Source: Protopterus annectens (taxonomy: Eukaryota > Chordata > Ceratodontiformes > Protopteridae). From it: a DNA stretch of 64,000 nt. This document shows, one piece after another, positions 11,481-24,004 of this stretch; position 1 is the first letter of the stretch, and every line of letters starts with the position of its first letter. The stretch is from contig NC_056732.1 of NCBI RefSeq assembly GCF_019279795.1, positions 1,073,492,040-1,073,556,039 of the forward strand. The letters are read 5' to 3'. The notes beneath the pieces are model-generated. The model was not told the origin of the DNA. It ran no database searches and saw only the letters and a list, made by a program, of their open reading frames with translations. The translations under genes and the position numbers were made by a program.

Positions 11481-12955
11481 ACGTGTACCACCTTTGTCAC
11501 ATTGAGCTGTCACACATCTTATTGGCCATACCTAGGTATTCTGTTTATTGTATATCTTACTGCCTGATGGTGCAGAACACCCATCAAGGTGTTACACCAG
11601 ATGCATGTGTGATACCTGTTCTGGTGAAGCACACAGTACATACATAGCTGTTTGACAACATCAGTGGCACGAGTTACATTAGTGATCATCTGGATTGTGC
11701 CATATATGTACACCAGTCAACTAGCCTGCAGTGATCCTAATGTCACATAAAGGTATAGCAGTGTCCCTCCTAACACCTCCAGCAGATGGTACAGCATCAG
11801 GACAGTGTGCTTGATTACCCTCATAGATTGCTAATATGTCATAATAGTTGTACAAGTGTGTTTGTGCAGAACCATCTATGATCAGTCAAAACCAAATTTT
11901 GTTGTGTCAGAGACATGAGATTACTGGTGGTATTATTCTGATATTGTCCATGATTGTGCTTGCCTCTGTTTACTGTTGTCCATGAACCTGTAACTGTGTC
12001 CCACATATTGGAGACCTCTGCTGATATTACAGCTCATATTCAGGAAATCAGTTTGCACAGCTTCACAACATACAAGCTATCCCAATTGTATATAACATCC
12101 CTGATAGATGTCCTCTGCATTGTTCATGTCAGGATGCTTATCTCCCAAAGACATCTTCTCCATTTTATGCCACCTTGTGTGACAGTTATATAATATACAT
12201 TTTCACTGTGCAGTCCGTACTGTTCCATACTGATATGTGATTAGTGTTCCTGCTACAACTGTCTTCCATTGACATGCCCTCATCTGCTGTACATTAAGAA
12301 GTTTCACCTGTCCTCTTTCCCCTGTGTTCATTCCTACAATTCATCTGTGTGTCCCTATTCGATACACACACTTCCCTTGACTGTTTATTTTAAATGGCGG
12401 TCCATCTACCCTTACAGATCATTTACTTAACTTTTGTACAATATGCCTGGAATGGGATTTCACAATACTCTGCACTGCATACACTGTCCTATACCGTGTT
12501 TGGGCCTTATTCATTACTATATGCTAAACCCTAGTAATGATTGTGGCACTCTGCGCTATCCCACTAACCCAGTTTGCTCTATTATCTGAAGCCTACACAG
12601 AGTTCATTGAATTCCACAGATAGTGTTAACTGTATCCTTCAAAGATGTCAGTATCAAAAATTAATAACAATAATAATGACCAAAGTAATATATTTCAGAT
12701 CTGTTTCACAAAAACAAACATTAGCCATAGAAAAATATTCAAAGTTAATTCATGCACACATGCACACTACTCCTGTAAAGCCATACTAAAGACTGACTAT
12801 AAACAATTATAAGAGGTTAAGGTACTGTCATCCACAGTTAGACTCCTGGTCACACTAGCAGTTATAGCCACATTGTTGAATATATACACCCCTTATTATT
12901 ATGAAGAAATAAATAACATATACTTTATTGGTGGCTTTGGACAAACTACATGAAA
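11480..12955. other. Non-coding, nothing recognised
   Basis: Short chance ORFs only. I could not align this stretch to any repeat in the window, nor find a conserved protein block on either strand. Confidence 0.4.
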
Positions 12956-12959
12956 TTTT

Positions 12960-13350
12960 ATAATGACCACTAGCATCACACCATAAGACCCAGCATGTGT
13001 AGCTCAGTGAGTATTTATAACAGCATAGCAAATATTAATCACCTGATAATATATGTTAAGTCAATATGCACAATATCTGCAGAAGAAAAAGTCATCTGAA
13101 GAATTCCACATTAGAACTGCTACTAATGTAGAGGTTGCTGCTGCCAAATAACTTTGTATTTCAGAGTTTCATCTACAAATACAGTGCCTGCTGCCTTGAA
13201 GAATAAATGGTCTATATTGCATTAAAATTGATGTACTAATGATATTGGAACAAGATTTCCTAAACTAAATCAGCTATGTGATAGGGAATAGCTGGCAAAA
13301 AAGAAAAACAGCCACAAGTTCATAACTAGTTACTAGGCATGCAGCCCATG
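12960..13350. repeat. Dispersed repeat D, segment X, copy A
   Basis: Very similar to 44770-45065: both share GAGGTTGCTGCT, AACTTT(G/A)TATTTCAG, TTTCATCTACAAAT and CAGTGCCTGCTGCCTT in the same order and spacing, and both end near AGTTACTAGGCAT. There is no coding capacity. The order of segments relative to W and Y differs between the two loci. Confidence 0.7.
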
Positions 13351-13354
13351 CCTA

Positions 13355-13515
13355 GCCCAAATGCCTAATTGCCCAGAGTACTGTCTGGTTAAATGACTTG
13401 TTCAAGGTTGCACAGCAGACATATGATGCTGGAAAGATTCAAATCATGCACCCTTGACACAGGAAGCATCTCATTAACAAGTCAGGGTTTTAGTCCTCTG
13501 TGCTGCCAGTGAAAG
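13355..13515 (-). mobile_element. MIR-like (CORE) SINE fragment
   Basis: The + strand shows AAATGACTTGTTCAAGGTTGCACAGCA, then a B-box-like GATTCAAATC, and ends in CTCTGTGCTGCC (quoted in pieces). This is the order seen in reverse-complement MIR elements (ACTTGCCCAAGGTCACACAGC ... GATTCGAACC). The SINE therefore lies on the minus strand, with its tRNA-like head at the right. A weaker match with the same layout lies at 15215-15360. Confidence 0.5.
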
Positions 13516-13989
13516 TCAAAGAAATCCTTTATAATCTGATCTTGTAGATACGATTGTAATGGATCAGATGGTTCTGATCATCACTCCAAATAATGCAGAC
13601 TATATGACCTGTCCAATGTCAACCCCTTCAAAACTGCTAGAGGTTGTAAAGAAGCTGCTGCAAAAATATATTACTAAAATGCAACATTTTTAGAATACAT
13701 TACACAGTACAGGCGTATTAAAGAATTAAATCATTTCAGTGCAATGACTAAAGCCAATTAAAATTATTTTGATGCTGCAGTAACTTTTATTCAACAGTCC
13801 ACAAGTCATACAAAAATCATAAATATTAATACATACAACATACTGTTTTTTTAGAGGGAGTGGGGCTTACATGGCTGCAGAACACCTAAATCTTATTGTT
13901 GACATCCCTATCTCATCCCAGTCATCAAAAATCACTATCCTCTCTGACATCATTTAATATAGGTCTTACCTAAATGAATTGTTGATAAT

Positions 13990-14290
13990 GTCACTGTTGC
14001 ACCATATGCCTCCAGAGTCATCACAGCCAGACTGTGGTCAAATGGGGCCCTATGCAGTTTAATGAAACAGGGCCCTGCCAGCCATATCAATATCCCATTA
14101 CTTGTCTGTGCCTCCCTAATTACTATAAAGCACTATTCAAACCTGTCAGTGTGTATACTGTTTTCTTCTTTACTTTTACAATTATCACAGAGATATGGAT
14201 TTAATTTAAAACTTTCATTTCAAATTTTACAGCAAAAATAATGGCAGCAGTTTCTAAGCAAAACAAAATAAAACACTCTGACACTGAAAA
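13990..14290. repeat. Dispersed repeat D, segments W and Y, copy A (empty site)
   Basis: W (about 13990-14115: ACTGTGGTCAAATGG ... CCCATTACTTG) and Y (about 14115-14290: TTCAAACCTGTCAGTGTGTATACTGTTTTCT ... GGATTTAATTTAAAACT, quoted in pieces) are contiguous here. At 43030-44440 the same W and Y are separated by a 1.06-kb insertion. This copy therefore preserves the uninterrupted junction, CCTCCCTAATTAC near 14115-14127. Confidence 0.7.
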
Positions 14291-14544
14291 CAGAAGTGCA
14301 GCTGGCTCAACCAGCACCCTTTTCCCTTAGCTCTTCAGGTGAAGTGAAGAGCAAAAAAAAAAAAAAAACCCAAAAAACTCTTCCATTGAAGAACAAAAAA
14401 CCCAGACATTTCTTATTGCCACCAACCAAGGGGCCAGATGCACAACACGCCCCCCTGCCTCCTGCCCAGTCATTCAGGCCGTGTTTCTGTGCTCTGTCCT
14501 TGACCCTCCCCCCTTTTATTAAAATAAATAAATATAAATGTATT

Positions 14545-14880
14545 ATTGTAAACTGTAGCAAATTGATTGCAACAATGAAAGAAAATAGTACCTACAGTTT
14601 ATACCATGCCTGCACAGACTGCTATGATGCTCATGTTTTAGTTTTTAAACAAAATCTTATAAATTGTAGCAAACTGCTTGCTACAAATGTAGCAAAGAGT
14701 TGCTACATTATACCCTGCCTGCACAGAGCACTATATTGCTCATGTTTGTGTTAAAAAAATATTTTTTCTAACTTTTAAACTATAGAATCCTGTTTGATAC
14801 AAAGTAGCAAGCAGTTGCTACAATTTAGACCACACATTGAGTGCTACAGCAATCAGGTTTGACTACAAATAATACTGCCT
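14545..14880 (+). repeat. Three-unit tandem repeat, period about 111-116 bp
   Basis: Units start at about 14551, 14662 and 14778 with AACTGTAGCAA, AATTGTAGCAA and AACTATAG. Each carries a downstream GCCTGCACAGA-like string (degraded in the third) and TGCTCATGTTT in the first two. The first two units are 111 bp apart, which is 37 codons. They lie in an open frame (14296-14754) so that the peptide NCSKL(I/L)AT repeats. No domain is recognised, and the frame is probably not a gene. Confidence 0.65.
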
Positions 14881-15059
14881 TTTAAAAGTTGGTATTGTAT
14901 TAAAGAAAGAGAGACTAGCTGATTGGGCCCCTAACCCTTTGCATCCAGGGGCCTCTCGTCCCACCCTAGCTAAGCTACTGATTGAAGACAGACTTAACAT
15001 GAGAAACAGTAAACTTCTCTTCCCTTGAAACTCCTATTTAGTGAAAATATATCTGACAA

Positions 15060-15830
15060 TATATAAACTACAATGGATGTGGTGGGATTCATAAACAAAC
15101 AGCATATGGTGAAGCATTAATTAGCAGTTATGTGAAGGTTACAGAAATTCAAATGACAAATGTGTAATGCATTTGTTAATAGACTGGGATTTCCCATTGG
15201 ATACAAGTGTCACATTTCAGGAGCAGACCAGGAGTACTGTATAGTGAAGTAACTTGGTCAGAGTCATAAAGAAAACAAATGAAAGTTATGGGAATCAAAC
15301 CCTATAGCACAGGAAGCAGCTTTTTAATAGTCAGCAGCCATACTCGTCTGCATTAAGAGCAAGACAACCTATTGTAGCCCAAACACTGAACATTTCACAT
15401 GTTTGCCTGCAAAAAAACAAGCAGAATTAAAAATGTGTTCTTAGTAAAAATATTAACTTTAAACTCATGCACACCATTACATTGCATTAGATAACTATAG
15501 GCAGAAGTGATTAAACAAAATGTAATAAAGAATAACAAGTTGACTTGGGTATAAGACATTATTAAATTCCATCCATAAGTGTTTTTGCAGGAGTGAGCAG
15601 TAATTTACCATACTTTTATTGTGGTTTGGACATCTAGTGGCTCTCTTGTAGGCAGCTTAAAAAACTTAACCTTTTAGTTGTTTAAAGAAGTCGCTGTACA
15701 AAACTGACCATAATAATAGCTTTTATAGGGATACTGATATTACTAAAGTTTTGTTTTGTTTTCCTGATGTCACCCAGATCAACTAATCAACCTCATCTGT
15801 GTTATAATACACCTCTGAAAATTCAGATTG
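15060..15830. other. Mostly non-coding; weak SINE relic
   Basis: At 15215-15360 there is an old SINE-like string (AACTTGGTCAGAGTCA ... GGGAATCAAACCC ... AGCAGCCATAC) in the same orientation as the MIR-like fragment at 13355. The rest is AT-rich and unrecognised. Confidence 0.35.
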
Positions 15831-15834
15831 AATT

Positions 15835-16200
15835 ACCCCAGATGCCAATGAGTGTTAGGATGGGATCAGTCAAAACCAAGAGGCCACACCATACCTTTCC
15901 CATCTAAGGTATGGTGTCTATGGAACAGGCTCCCCATCCATGTGAAGCAGAGTTCCTCCCCTAACCCAATTCAAGTGCAACTTAGACAATGGATGGGAAA
16001 CCAATAATTCATCCGTGGTTTAGCATCTATGTCTCTAATGGACACAGGTAACCTTTAAATGGTTCATCTCCCAGGCCCATGCTTACACTTATCAAGGGCA
16101 TCAAAACTTGTCAGAGATTTGGGATGCATGGCTAAGCTTAAAAAGAAAGGCCTTTGTGGTTGTTAGCCTAGTAAACAACTATGAACCTATGAACCTATAA
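15835..16200 (+). mobile_element. CR1-like LINE, 3' terminal fragment
   Basis: Matches the end of the CR1 copy at 22780-23085: the block TGGAACAGGCTCCCCATCC, a run through TTCAAGTGCAACTTAGACAATGGATGG (quoted in pieces), GGACACAGGTAACC, then GTTAGCCTAGTAAACAACTATGAACC. It ends in the family's octamer tail (CCTATGAA repeated, 16183-16200). It is a 5'-truncated, old copy of the same family. Confidence 0.75.
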
Positions 16201-16204
16201 TGTA

Positions 16205-17080
16205 TTTCTCTTCAGACAATTTTGTACCATTATGTTCACAGCCATAGCTCCTACGTTTTAATACCATGCAAAAGCAGCTAATTCCTCTCCACCATTTCAT
16301 TTGTATCATCACTTTCTGCAACCAACGGATATAGTCAAAAATCTGACACAGCAATATGGTTCACTTGACTTCTCACCCAGCCCTATCCCTAACAAAATAT
16401 CTTACAAATTTTGGGAATCTTTTCCTCATCCTGAGTATAAGAACCATCTTCCTTTTTGCCTAAGCTTTGCTTTGATAGCTAACAAATGAGAAATAACACC
16501 CCAGTCATTTCTTCCTCCATTTCAGAAAGGTCATGCTTAAATTGCTCATTGAAAATCAGAAAAATAATCCACTGTCTCATTAGCTAGATTATATTTGACC
16601 CTAAACACTACAATTAACTTTAAGCACCTGAACTTGAAGTATCTAATCTTATTTCCCAAATGATTTTTTTCCAGCCAAGTGAGTATTACTATTTTGCACC
16701 ACCTGCCGTCTCTCAGATCAGAACAGCATGATATAGTCCTGAATTCATCCCATCTGGCTAGCACCATTACACTGCAAAGCAATGCTCCATGTTAGACGAG
16801 AATGAACCCAGCCTTCAGGCTATCATTCCATACCTCATTAATGACCCATGTACTCTCTGAGTTCCTTCCTCACAGAGCCCTGGTAAACAGCTCCAACTGT
16901 GCAGTAGTGATTTGTTCTCACTACAGCATTAAGATATTGTAATTTACTATGTGGAATAAAAGGAAAAAAGCTATACCTATGACCCAGATGACCAGGGTTC
17001 AGTTAGCAGCCCCAGCACTGGAAGAGCTGAGTTGATGTAGGAAAGGAATAAAGGTGCTGTACCCACTCACCTATCTCTAG
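16205..17080. other. Non-coding, nothing recognised
   Basis: No repeat or gene could be supported. The ORFs at 16301 and 16546 are short and without recognisable domains. Confidence 0.4.
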
Positions 17081-17089
17081 TGGATATGG

Positions 17090-17200
17090 GGAGGAGTGCA
17101 TGCCAGGGGGGAAGGTGGCTGCTGTGTTGCTAGTTCACTGCTGAACACATGGAGTGCACACCAGGTTGGAAGGGGGTGGTGATGGGGAGGCAACAGAGAG
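17090..17200. repeat. Imperfect tandem duplication, about 58 bp
   Basis: GGAGTGCATGCCAGG followed by GGAAGGTGG near 17092 is repeated as GGAGTGCACACCAGG and GGAAGGGGGTGG near 17151, in a locally GC-rich patch. Function unknown. Confidence 0.45.
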
Positions 17201-18206
17201 GGCAATTCGCTGCACCATGGAGGCAGGGCATGGTCTCATGTTCTCTAATACATGCCTATTGACAGTGGTGTTTAAGATAAGCATGTCACAATGGAAGCTG
17301 GGACATCTGCCTTACAGGTCAGATTGTCTGAAGTCAGCCTAGAACCAGCACAGAGGTTAGGGCTTACCAAAAGCCTGTAGTATGACGGTTTCTCCCTTGT
17401 CAACCAGACCCTCACCCTTAGCAACCAAAGGGAAATGAACAGGCCAACTGGGTGGTTGGGGAGGGAAGCAAATAGTCAGCTGGAGAGTGGCAGAAAAGTC
17501 AACAAAGTAACATTAACTCAGAGCTTCCTTGTGCCTCACTTGGACACCTGTGACCACAAGACTTGGATTACTTCTAAAACCATCTATAAATACAAAGCTG
17601 ATATAAGTATTTTTTTTACCCTTGCTCTAATTGTTTCTGTGCTGCATTTATTGATTTTGTTGAATTTATCAGTGTTTTTCAGCCTGTACTTGTTAAACTA
17701 GTACTGTTTGTTACTGTATAGCTCTTAGGTTGTTTTAACAGTATTCTGATATTTCCTAACCTCTTCAGATACTGCAAAAGCTATTATGAGTTTGCCAAAG
17801 TTCTTCTGAATCTGCCAAAATATTTCTAAGTTTTCAATGTTTTTGTGTGTTGTGAACATTTCTTACAGTTAGTGAACTTATTTCCAAGGATTCCTGCTAT
17901 TGGAGGACTTCTGACCTCTGTTGTAAAGCATTTATATGACTGGCCTGAAGGTTTAACTCTGTAAAAGTCTTTCATCCTGTTGGTATAAAAGCTTTGCATT
18001 TGCAAATCATGCAAATGCGGTTCCCCGTGCTTGCATATAAGCAAACCTCTCCAGTTTAAAATCCTGTATAGAAAACGCTCTCCATACTCTCCCAGTATTC
18101 ACAGCTGCTCAAAGAGCTGCCAGTCTGTGCAGAGGGAAGTACCACTGCAGGTTATCTAATATTATACTACTAAACACTCTCACGTTGACCCTTAAGTGAC
18201 TCTCCT

Positions 18207-18912
18207 CTAGAAATTAGTTTTCCTTGCCTTACATAGCAAAGACTATATTCAGACCTGCTGGATCTAGACTGTTTGGTATCATTGTGCTCTTAAACCAGCC
18301 AGCTTACATTAAGAGGGCCTTCCTGCACCCTTGAGGCAGAAGTGTGAAGCTCAGGAACCATCTTAGTTGGGAATTGCTGGAGAAAGGCTCAGTTTGGGGC
18401 TTTCCCATTGGTAGTTGTGTTAAAAACTGTTTGAATTTGCCTTTGCCTGTATATAAGTCTCGCTTTTGCAGAGGTTTGCTCTTAGTTTACCAGAGCTGCT
18501 CAACATTTGGCAACTTTAGTCAGAGCTCTGGAGTGCATCTACTGAAAAAAAACCTTGAAAAATAAGTATATTTTAACTTAACTTTGTTAACTGTATTTAA
18601 TTGAATTACCGCTTCATTTTAACTGTTTGTGACTGCTCTTTACTCTGCACTTTGAAATTGTGTTTCATTGCCTTATGTAGCATAGGTTAGATTCAGACTT
18701 GCTGAATCTAGACTGTTTGGTATCACTGTGCTCTTAAACCAGCTATTGTACAATAAGAGGGCATCCCTGCACCCTTGTGGCAGAAGTGTGTATCTCAGGA
18801 CCCATCTGAATTATGGATTGCTAAAGAAAGGCCCAGTTTAGGGCTTTCTCCTTGGTAGTTGCGTTAAAAACTGTTTAAATTCACCTGTATACAAACCTTG
18901 CATTTGCTCATT
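18207..18912 (+). repeat. Tandem pair of about 265-bp units, offset 444 bp, upstream of a CR1 copy
   Basis: The unit at 18207-18475 recurs at 18651-18912. Shared strings include CTAGACTGTTTGGTATCA (18264 and 18708), TGTGCTCTTAAACCAGC, CCCTGCACCCTTG/CCTGCACCCTTG and GTTAAAAACTGTTT. The spacer between them (about 175 bp) is not repeated. Because the CR1 ORF1 remnant lies downstream on the same strand, I infer that these may be 5' UTR monomers of that CR1. An independent duplication is possible. Confidence 0.6.
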
Positions 18913-19557
18913 GCTGCAAACAACACAACAGGGATTAGCAATGCCCTGTATAGATGCAAATGCCTAGGAACATCCTTTTTCCCTAGAGACCTTTCAGTAG
19001 AACACCCCCAGCTTCTCTGCTAAGCAAAGGGCAACTCAGTTGCATTCTAAGCAGTGTTCTTACACTCATCACCCACAAACTACTATACACCCACTGCCTT
19101 TGCTACTCCAAGTCAAACTAGCTGACTAGTTAAGCTAAAATCCTAAGTCCAGCTAACCCACTACCTTCCCAAATACCACATTCAGAAAAATCCTGCCACA
19201 GTGGACAGGCAGTTTCCCATCATTTCTCATGCCAGCATGATTGATATGGGCATCTTGAGGCAATGTAGCAGTTGCTTCATGCATTACTCTTGAAGCAAAC
19301 TAACACCCTATGTGAGAGATGCAAATACACTGTGGAATTTGAGTCAATTATCTCATATAAAAATAAACTAAACATCAAATAGCTTGTCAGCTCACATGCT
19401 TCACCTCTCATGCAAACCTCACCTCTCACACAAAATAAGGTCATGACACATAAACCCACACACATGGAGGCACTCACTAAAAGCCTATCAAGAACAGAGA
19501 CCTCCCAAACACACCACTCATAGTCACCACTAAGCAAAAAGAAACCACTACACATAT

Positions 19558-19687
<130 letters not shown>

Positions 19688-19736
19688 CCATGTCTCAACA
19701 AATAAGCCCCTAAGGCAAAACACATCAAATGTCTTA

Positions 19737-20108
19737 GTGAGACACACATATGTCCCTCTCACTAGATGGGACAAGGAGAAGGTCACAGTCAGCTGCCTAT
19801 CAGGTGCCAGGATCCAAAAAATCATGCATGCACTCAAGTCACTCAACAAGTACCATTATGAATCTGTCATAGTCCATGTTGGAGTGAATGACTTGAGACG
19901 TACCTCTCTGGACTATATGAAGAGAGACATGATGGAACTCTTTGATTATGTATCCAAGACAGGTATGTCCCTAGCCCTAAGGAGTATCCTTCCCTCACCC
20001 AGGATGATGCCAAAATATAAACAAAAACAACTGACTTCAACAATTGGCTTAGCTTCTGATATCATTCCAGGGGGAGCCAATATCTGTCAGCTTGGGAGGA
20101 TATGGTAG
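19737..20108 (+). pseudogene. CR1 ORF1 remnant with SGNH/GDSL esterase-like domain
   Basis: The frame contains [19 protein letters not shown] and then [17 protein letters not shown], about 20 residues further on. The HVGVNDLRR block is the GxND motif (block III) of SGNH/GDSL hydrolases, a fold known from ORF1 proteins of CR1-clade LINEs. The N-terminal nucleophile block (GDS) is not visible upstream, where the (CA)n tract lies. The region is a truncated ORF1 joined directly to the ORF2 relics downstream. It belongs to the CR1 copy, not to a host esterase gene. Confidence 0.65.
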
Positions 20109-20204
20109 ACAGACCTTGCTGCTTTGCTAGAGTGCATTTTTAGGCAATGTCAAAACAACCAATTTTCCAAAGTAACCAAATCAAATTGAGACAAACTCAG
20201 GGGC

Positions 20205-20705
20205 ATGATACTTAATGCTAGGAATTTAAACATGAAACTGCACTCCCTGGAAGCACTCCTCACCTTGGAGGATGCTGATGTCTGTGCAGGTACCAAGACA
20301 TGGTTCAAGGCTGCCGAGAGCACCCCAGCCATGCAAGGCTACAATGCCTTCCACACATTCAGACCTCAAAATGAGTGTGAAGGAACCAAAGGTGGAAGTG
20401 TATCCATCTTCATTAAAACCAAATACACTTTGAGTCTGGTCAAACAGCATGACTCTCTTGAACTACTCCATGTCCAATTAACTATTGGGAAAGTACCATA
20501 CCACACCATTGCTAGCTATAGATCCCCCACCATGAACCAGGATAAGCACACCACCTACCTTGATTTACTGGAATCCCTCACCATACAGCCCAACACCTTA
20601 GTCATGGGAGATTTCAACTATCCTTCCATAGACTGGAAGACATACATGAGGAAAAACATGCTCACCCAAAGGTTCCTGGACTTTGGTAACACAAATGCTC
20701 TGTAA
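20205..20705 (+). pseudogene. CR1 ORF2, AP-endonuclease-like domain
   Basis: The 166-residue frame begins ILNARNLNMKLHSLEALL and continues with a degraded ETW block (AGTKTWFK), GGSVSIFIK, a YRSPT block and VMGDFNYPSIDWK. These are the successive blocks of the apurinic-type endonuclease of CR1/L2-like LINEs, which nicks target DNA. The catalytic Glu of the TETW motif reads as Gly-Thr-Lys here, so the copy is probably dead. It ends at a stop before the SDH block. Confidence 0.8.
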
Positions 20706-21179
20706 CAGATAGTCTGCACCCGCACTAGAGGCTCTAATGTTCTGGACATAGTACTTACCAACATGGGGGGGGGTTCACTGTACTTCCCCATGTGTGATAC
20801 CCTTCCTGGATAGGTCAAATCACAAATCAGTCTCATTTGAAGTAACTACTGGAACTGGCACCTTCACAGGAACAAAAATTATAAAAAACTTACCAACGCT
20901 AACTACAACCTACTAAGCCATGGTATAAAAAGCTTCATACCACCCGCAGTCACAAACATCAATGATCACCATGCAGAAGTATATGCAAATGCCCTGTACA
21001 AACACTTAAGCGCCTGCATAAACTCTGCTTTACCTGACTAGATCAAAACCAGGTCTTTCTGTAAAAACAAGCTACCGTGGTGGACTTCAAGTGTAAACAG
21101 ACTGTATAACAAGAGGAAGAAACTGTTGTCCAAAAGCAAGATTTATATTGCTCTACAGAGGAAGAGTTATCCCTAGCTA

Positions 21180-22563
21180 AGGGTAATCATAAGGCATTCT
21201 TTAACTATGTCCAAAGTCTAACAGGGAATGCCCAGCTATGTGCCAAACTAGTAGTAGATGGGATCACTCATACTTCACCAGAAAATATCACCAACCTGCT
21301 ATCTGACAGATTCAGCACAAACTTCACCCCCTATCCCCACCTATCATATCCCAAAGCATACCTGACACCAGTCCTATGCCTACTATCTCTAGAGAACAGG
21401 TCATCTCTGCACTCGCCAAGGCCAAAAACATGGCCTCAATGGGACCAGATAATATCCCAGGTTGTTTACTAAACAATATAAAACAAGAACTAGCAGACCC
21501 ACTTGTCATTCTCTTTAATCACAGCTTGAGAACTGGCTATGTTCCTGCAGAATGGAGAACAGCAACAGTAATTCCCCTGCACAAAGGGGGGGGGGGGGCA
21601 TCAACTGACCCTGGGAACTACAGACCCATAATTCTAACTAGCTTCATCTAAAATGATGTGGAAAGAATTATCATGGCCCTTATCAACAAGGACATAGGCA
21701 ACCTCCAAACATTTGATACATCCCAGTTTGGCTTTGTTAAGGGTAGACCATGCTTATTAAACCTGGTAGACTGCTTTGAGAATGTCACCAAAGTCATGGA
21801 TTAAGGCAAGACAGTGCACACAGCCTATTTCGACCTTACCAAGGCTTTCAACACAATCCCCCACTCTAGCATCATTGAAAAACTCTCCCAGCTGGGGATT
21901 AACCCTTACATTACTAAATGGGTAGCAAATTTGCTCACAGACAGAACACAGTCTGTCAAAATGGATGACTCCACCTCCACCAGTAGACCTGTCACCAGTG
22001 GAGTACTACAGGGGTCTGTGCTGAGCCCCTTACTGTTTGGCATCTATTTCTCAGAAGTCCAAACCAAAGTAGACAGCCTGTGGCTCACCAAGTTCAGTGA
22101 TGATTGCAAACTGGGAGCAATCATTAAGTCCCCTAACAATGTCAACATATTACAAGAAGGGCTAACACAAATGAATGATTGGTGCCAAAGCCATGGTCCA
22201 AAACTAAATGCCAAAAAATGCATTATTATTCCCATTGGCAAAATGGAATTCCCTACAAATTACAATATTGACAGCACCCCCCTGAGTTCCAACCTAGTGG
22301 TGGGGTACTTGGGAACACAGGTTGATAGGAATCTGAACTTCAACCACCAAGTTTCCACAGTGAAAAGGAAAGCCTTATATGTAGAGCACCTCATAAGCAA
22401 GGGCATAATGTCCAGGCTAAGGGATGTTATAATTCCACTGTACTTGACCCTCATCAGACCACTAATAGAGTATAATGCATCATTTTGCATGTACCTCACC
22501 AGACACCTACAGCAGCTGGAGAGACCTCAGAGGTTTCTCACTAAGAAAATACATGGACTCTAA
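21180..22563 (+). pseudogene. CR1 ORF2, reverse transcriptase domain
   Basis: Frame 21376-21651 carries AKAKNMASMGPDNIPGCLL, EWRTATVIPLHKGG and NYRPIILTS. After a stop in between (TAA at 21802), frame 21814-22563 carries YFDLTKAFNTIPHSSII, GVLQGSVLSPLLFGIYF, the catalytic FSDD (22093-22104; family consensus FADD) and the thumb up to EYNASFCMYLTRHL. The order and wording are those of a CR1-clade RT. A run of ten G at 21589-21598 and several stops mark it as inactive. It is the best CR1 RT in the window and served as the reference for the other fragments. Confidence 0.88.
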
Positions 22564-23089
22564 ACTATAATCTATGTGGACAGGTTGAAAGCCCTGTCAC
22601 TTTACTATGTGTCTTATAGGCTGCTGATAGGTGACTTGTGCCTGGCCTATAGGGCAATCTCTGACCCTGCCCAAACGGAAATGCTGCACATCTGCAAGTA
22701 AAATGGCATAAGAGTCACTCACTCTAGGAATCTCAACCTAGCCTGTGACATTTACAGAACATGCTGGAGAGACAGATATGTCTCCCAGAGACTGCTGCTT
22801 CTCTGAAATAGATTTCCTATTCACATAAAAAAGAGCTCCTCACTGACCCTGTTCAAATGCAACCTAGATAACTGAATGGGAGACTGCAAATTCACCCCTG
22901 GGCTGGCATCCATGTCCCTCATGGACAGGGGTAGCTGGTGTTGATCACAGACCTGCTCTGTTCATAAATTTGTTCTGCAAACTACCCAAAAAGAATAAAT
23001 GGGGGGATACTTGGGATTAACACAGCTAGGCTTGTAAAGGCCCTAGGTCCACTAGCCTAGTAACCTCCTATGAACCTATGAACATGCCA

Positions 23090-24000
23090 TTATAATTTCC
23101 TAAAAAAGAACCAACACTGCTAAATCATCCAGCACATTTTTGGTAACCCAACCTCTAAGATGAGTCAGAACATATCTTGTCACTCTGGTTGCCCGCAGCA
23201 TAAATGTCTCTTCCAAACAACATCATTCACACAAAAATTCAACATCCCCCCCACAAGCACACCAGCACTGGTAGTATCACCTATAGTGAGCTAATCATTG
23301 GTCTTGGGACCTCCTTCATGCTATTTGTTCTTATTATTTTTGAATTTGATAATTGGGAATGTCAAAGTAGGAAGACGATTTTAAGTGGTGCCCCAGAAAG
23401 AAAAGTTCCAGTCATACAGATAATTGAATAACTTAACAGTGAAAGCATTTCAGTAATAGTACAGCAATTACACAGAAGGTATATCAACCAGACAGAGAAT
23501 ATATACAGCATTATTAAAAGAATAAAGTCATACATTTGTACAGTTTAAACATTAGTAAGATGAGCAAGCTATATAATAAAGTCTTTATATTGCAATTGTC
23601 CTGGTATGAGTTAAAGATAGAACAACAGAGAAATAACTATTTCCAAGTTTCATAGTCAAGAAGACACATTACCAAGTCTTTAAAAAATGCACAGCACCAT
23701 TTGATGTTGAAACGGAAAAGGAAAATGGCGGAAGTAAGGTCTCAGTGAAAAGTATCCATAATATGCCCTGTCTTGAAAGTCTTTTTCTCAGGAGTGTTCC
23801 TCTGATTATTGGACGAGTTTGCTCCAGGCATTATATACAGCCACAAGATATGTGTTGGGAGTCACCAAATTTATTTTTGTTTTTGGTATTTCAATCTTCC
23901 AAAATGTGATCTGATGTTAGGATGGGATTGTCTCCATATAATACCTTCAGACAAGGATTGTCAATTAGATGAATAGAGAATTTTTGAGTGAAGCATACAT
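23090..24000. other. Non-coding, nothing recognised
   Basis: AT-rich spacer between two CR1 fragments. No supported gene or repeat. Confidence 0.4.
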
Positions 24001-24004
24001 ATTT

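Larger units (their letters stand above)
19690..23085 (+). mobile_element. CR1-clade LINE, long but inactive copy
   Basis: Holds, in order, the ORF1 esterase remnant, endonuclease, RT and a 3' end (22564-23085). The 3' end contains the block shared with 15835-16200 and closes with GCCTAGTAACC and the octamer tail CCTATGAACCTATGAAC. The coding is interrupted by several stops and frame changes. Target duplications were not found, as is usual for CR1. The same 3' tail closes the SINE at 39216-39431. Confidence 0.85.

Noticed and set aside
19737-20108. Host lipase/esterase gene
   Set aside because: The SGNH-like block is directly upstream of CR1 endonuclease and RT on the same strand, which fits CR1 ORF1.
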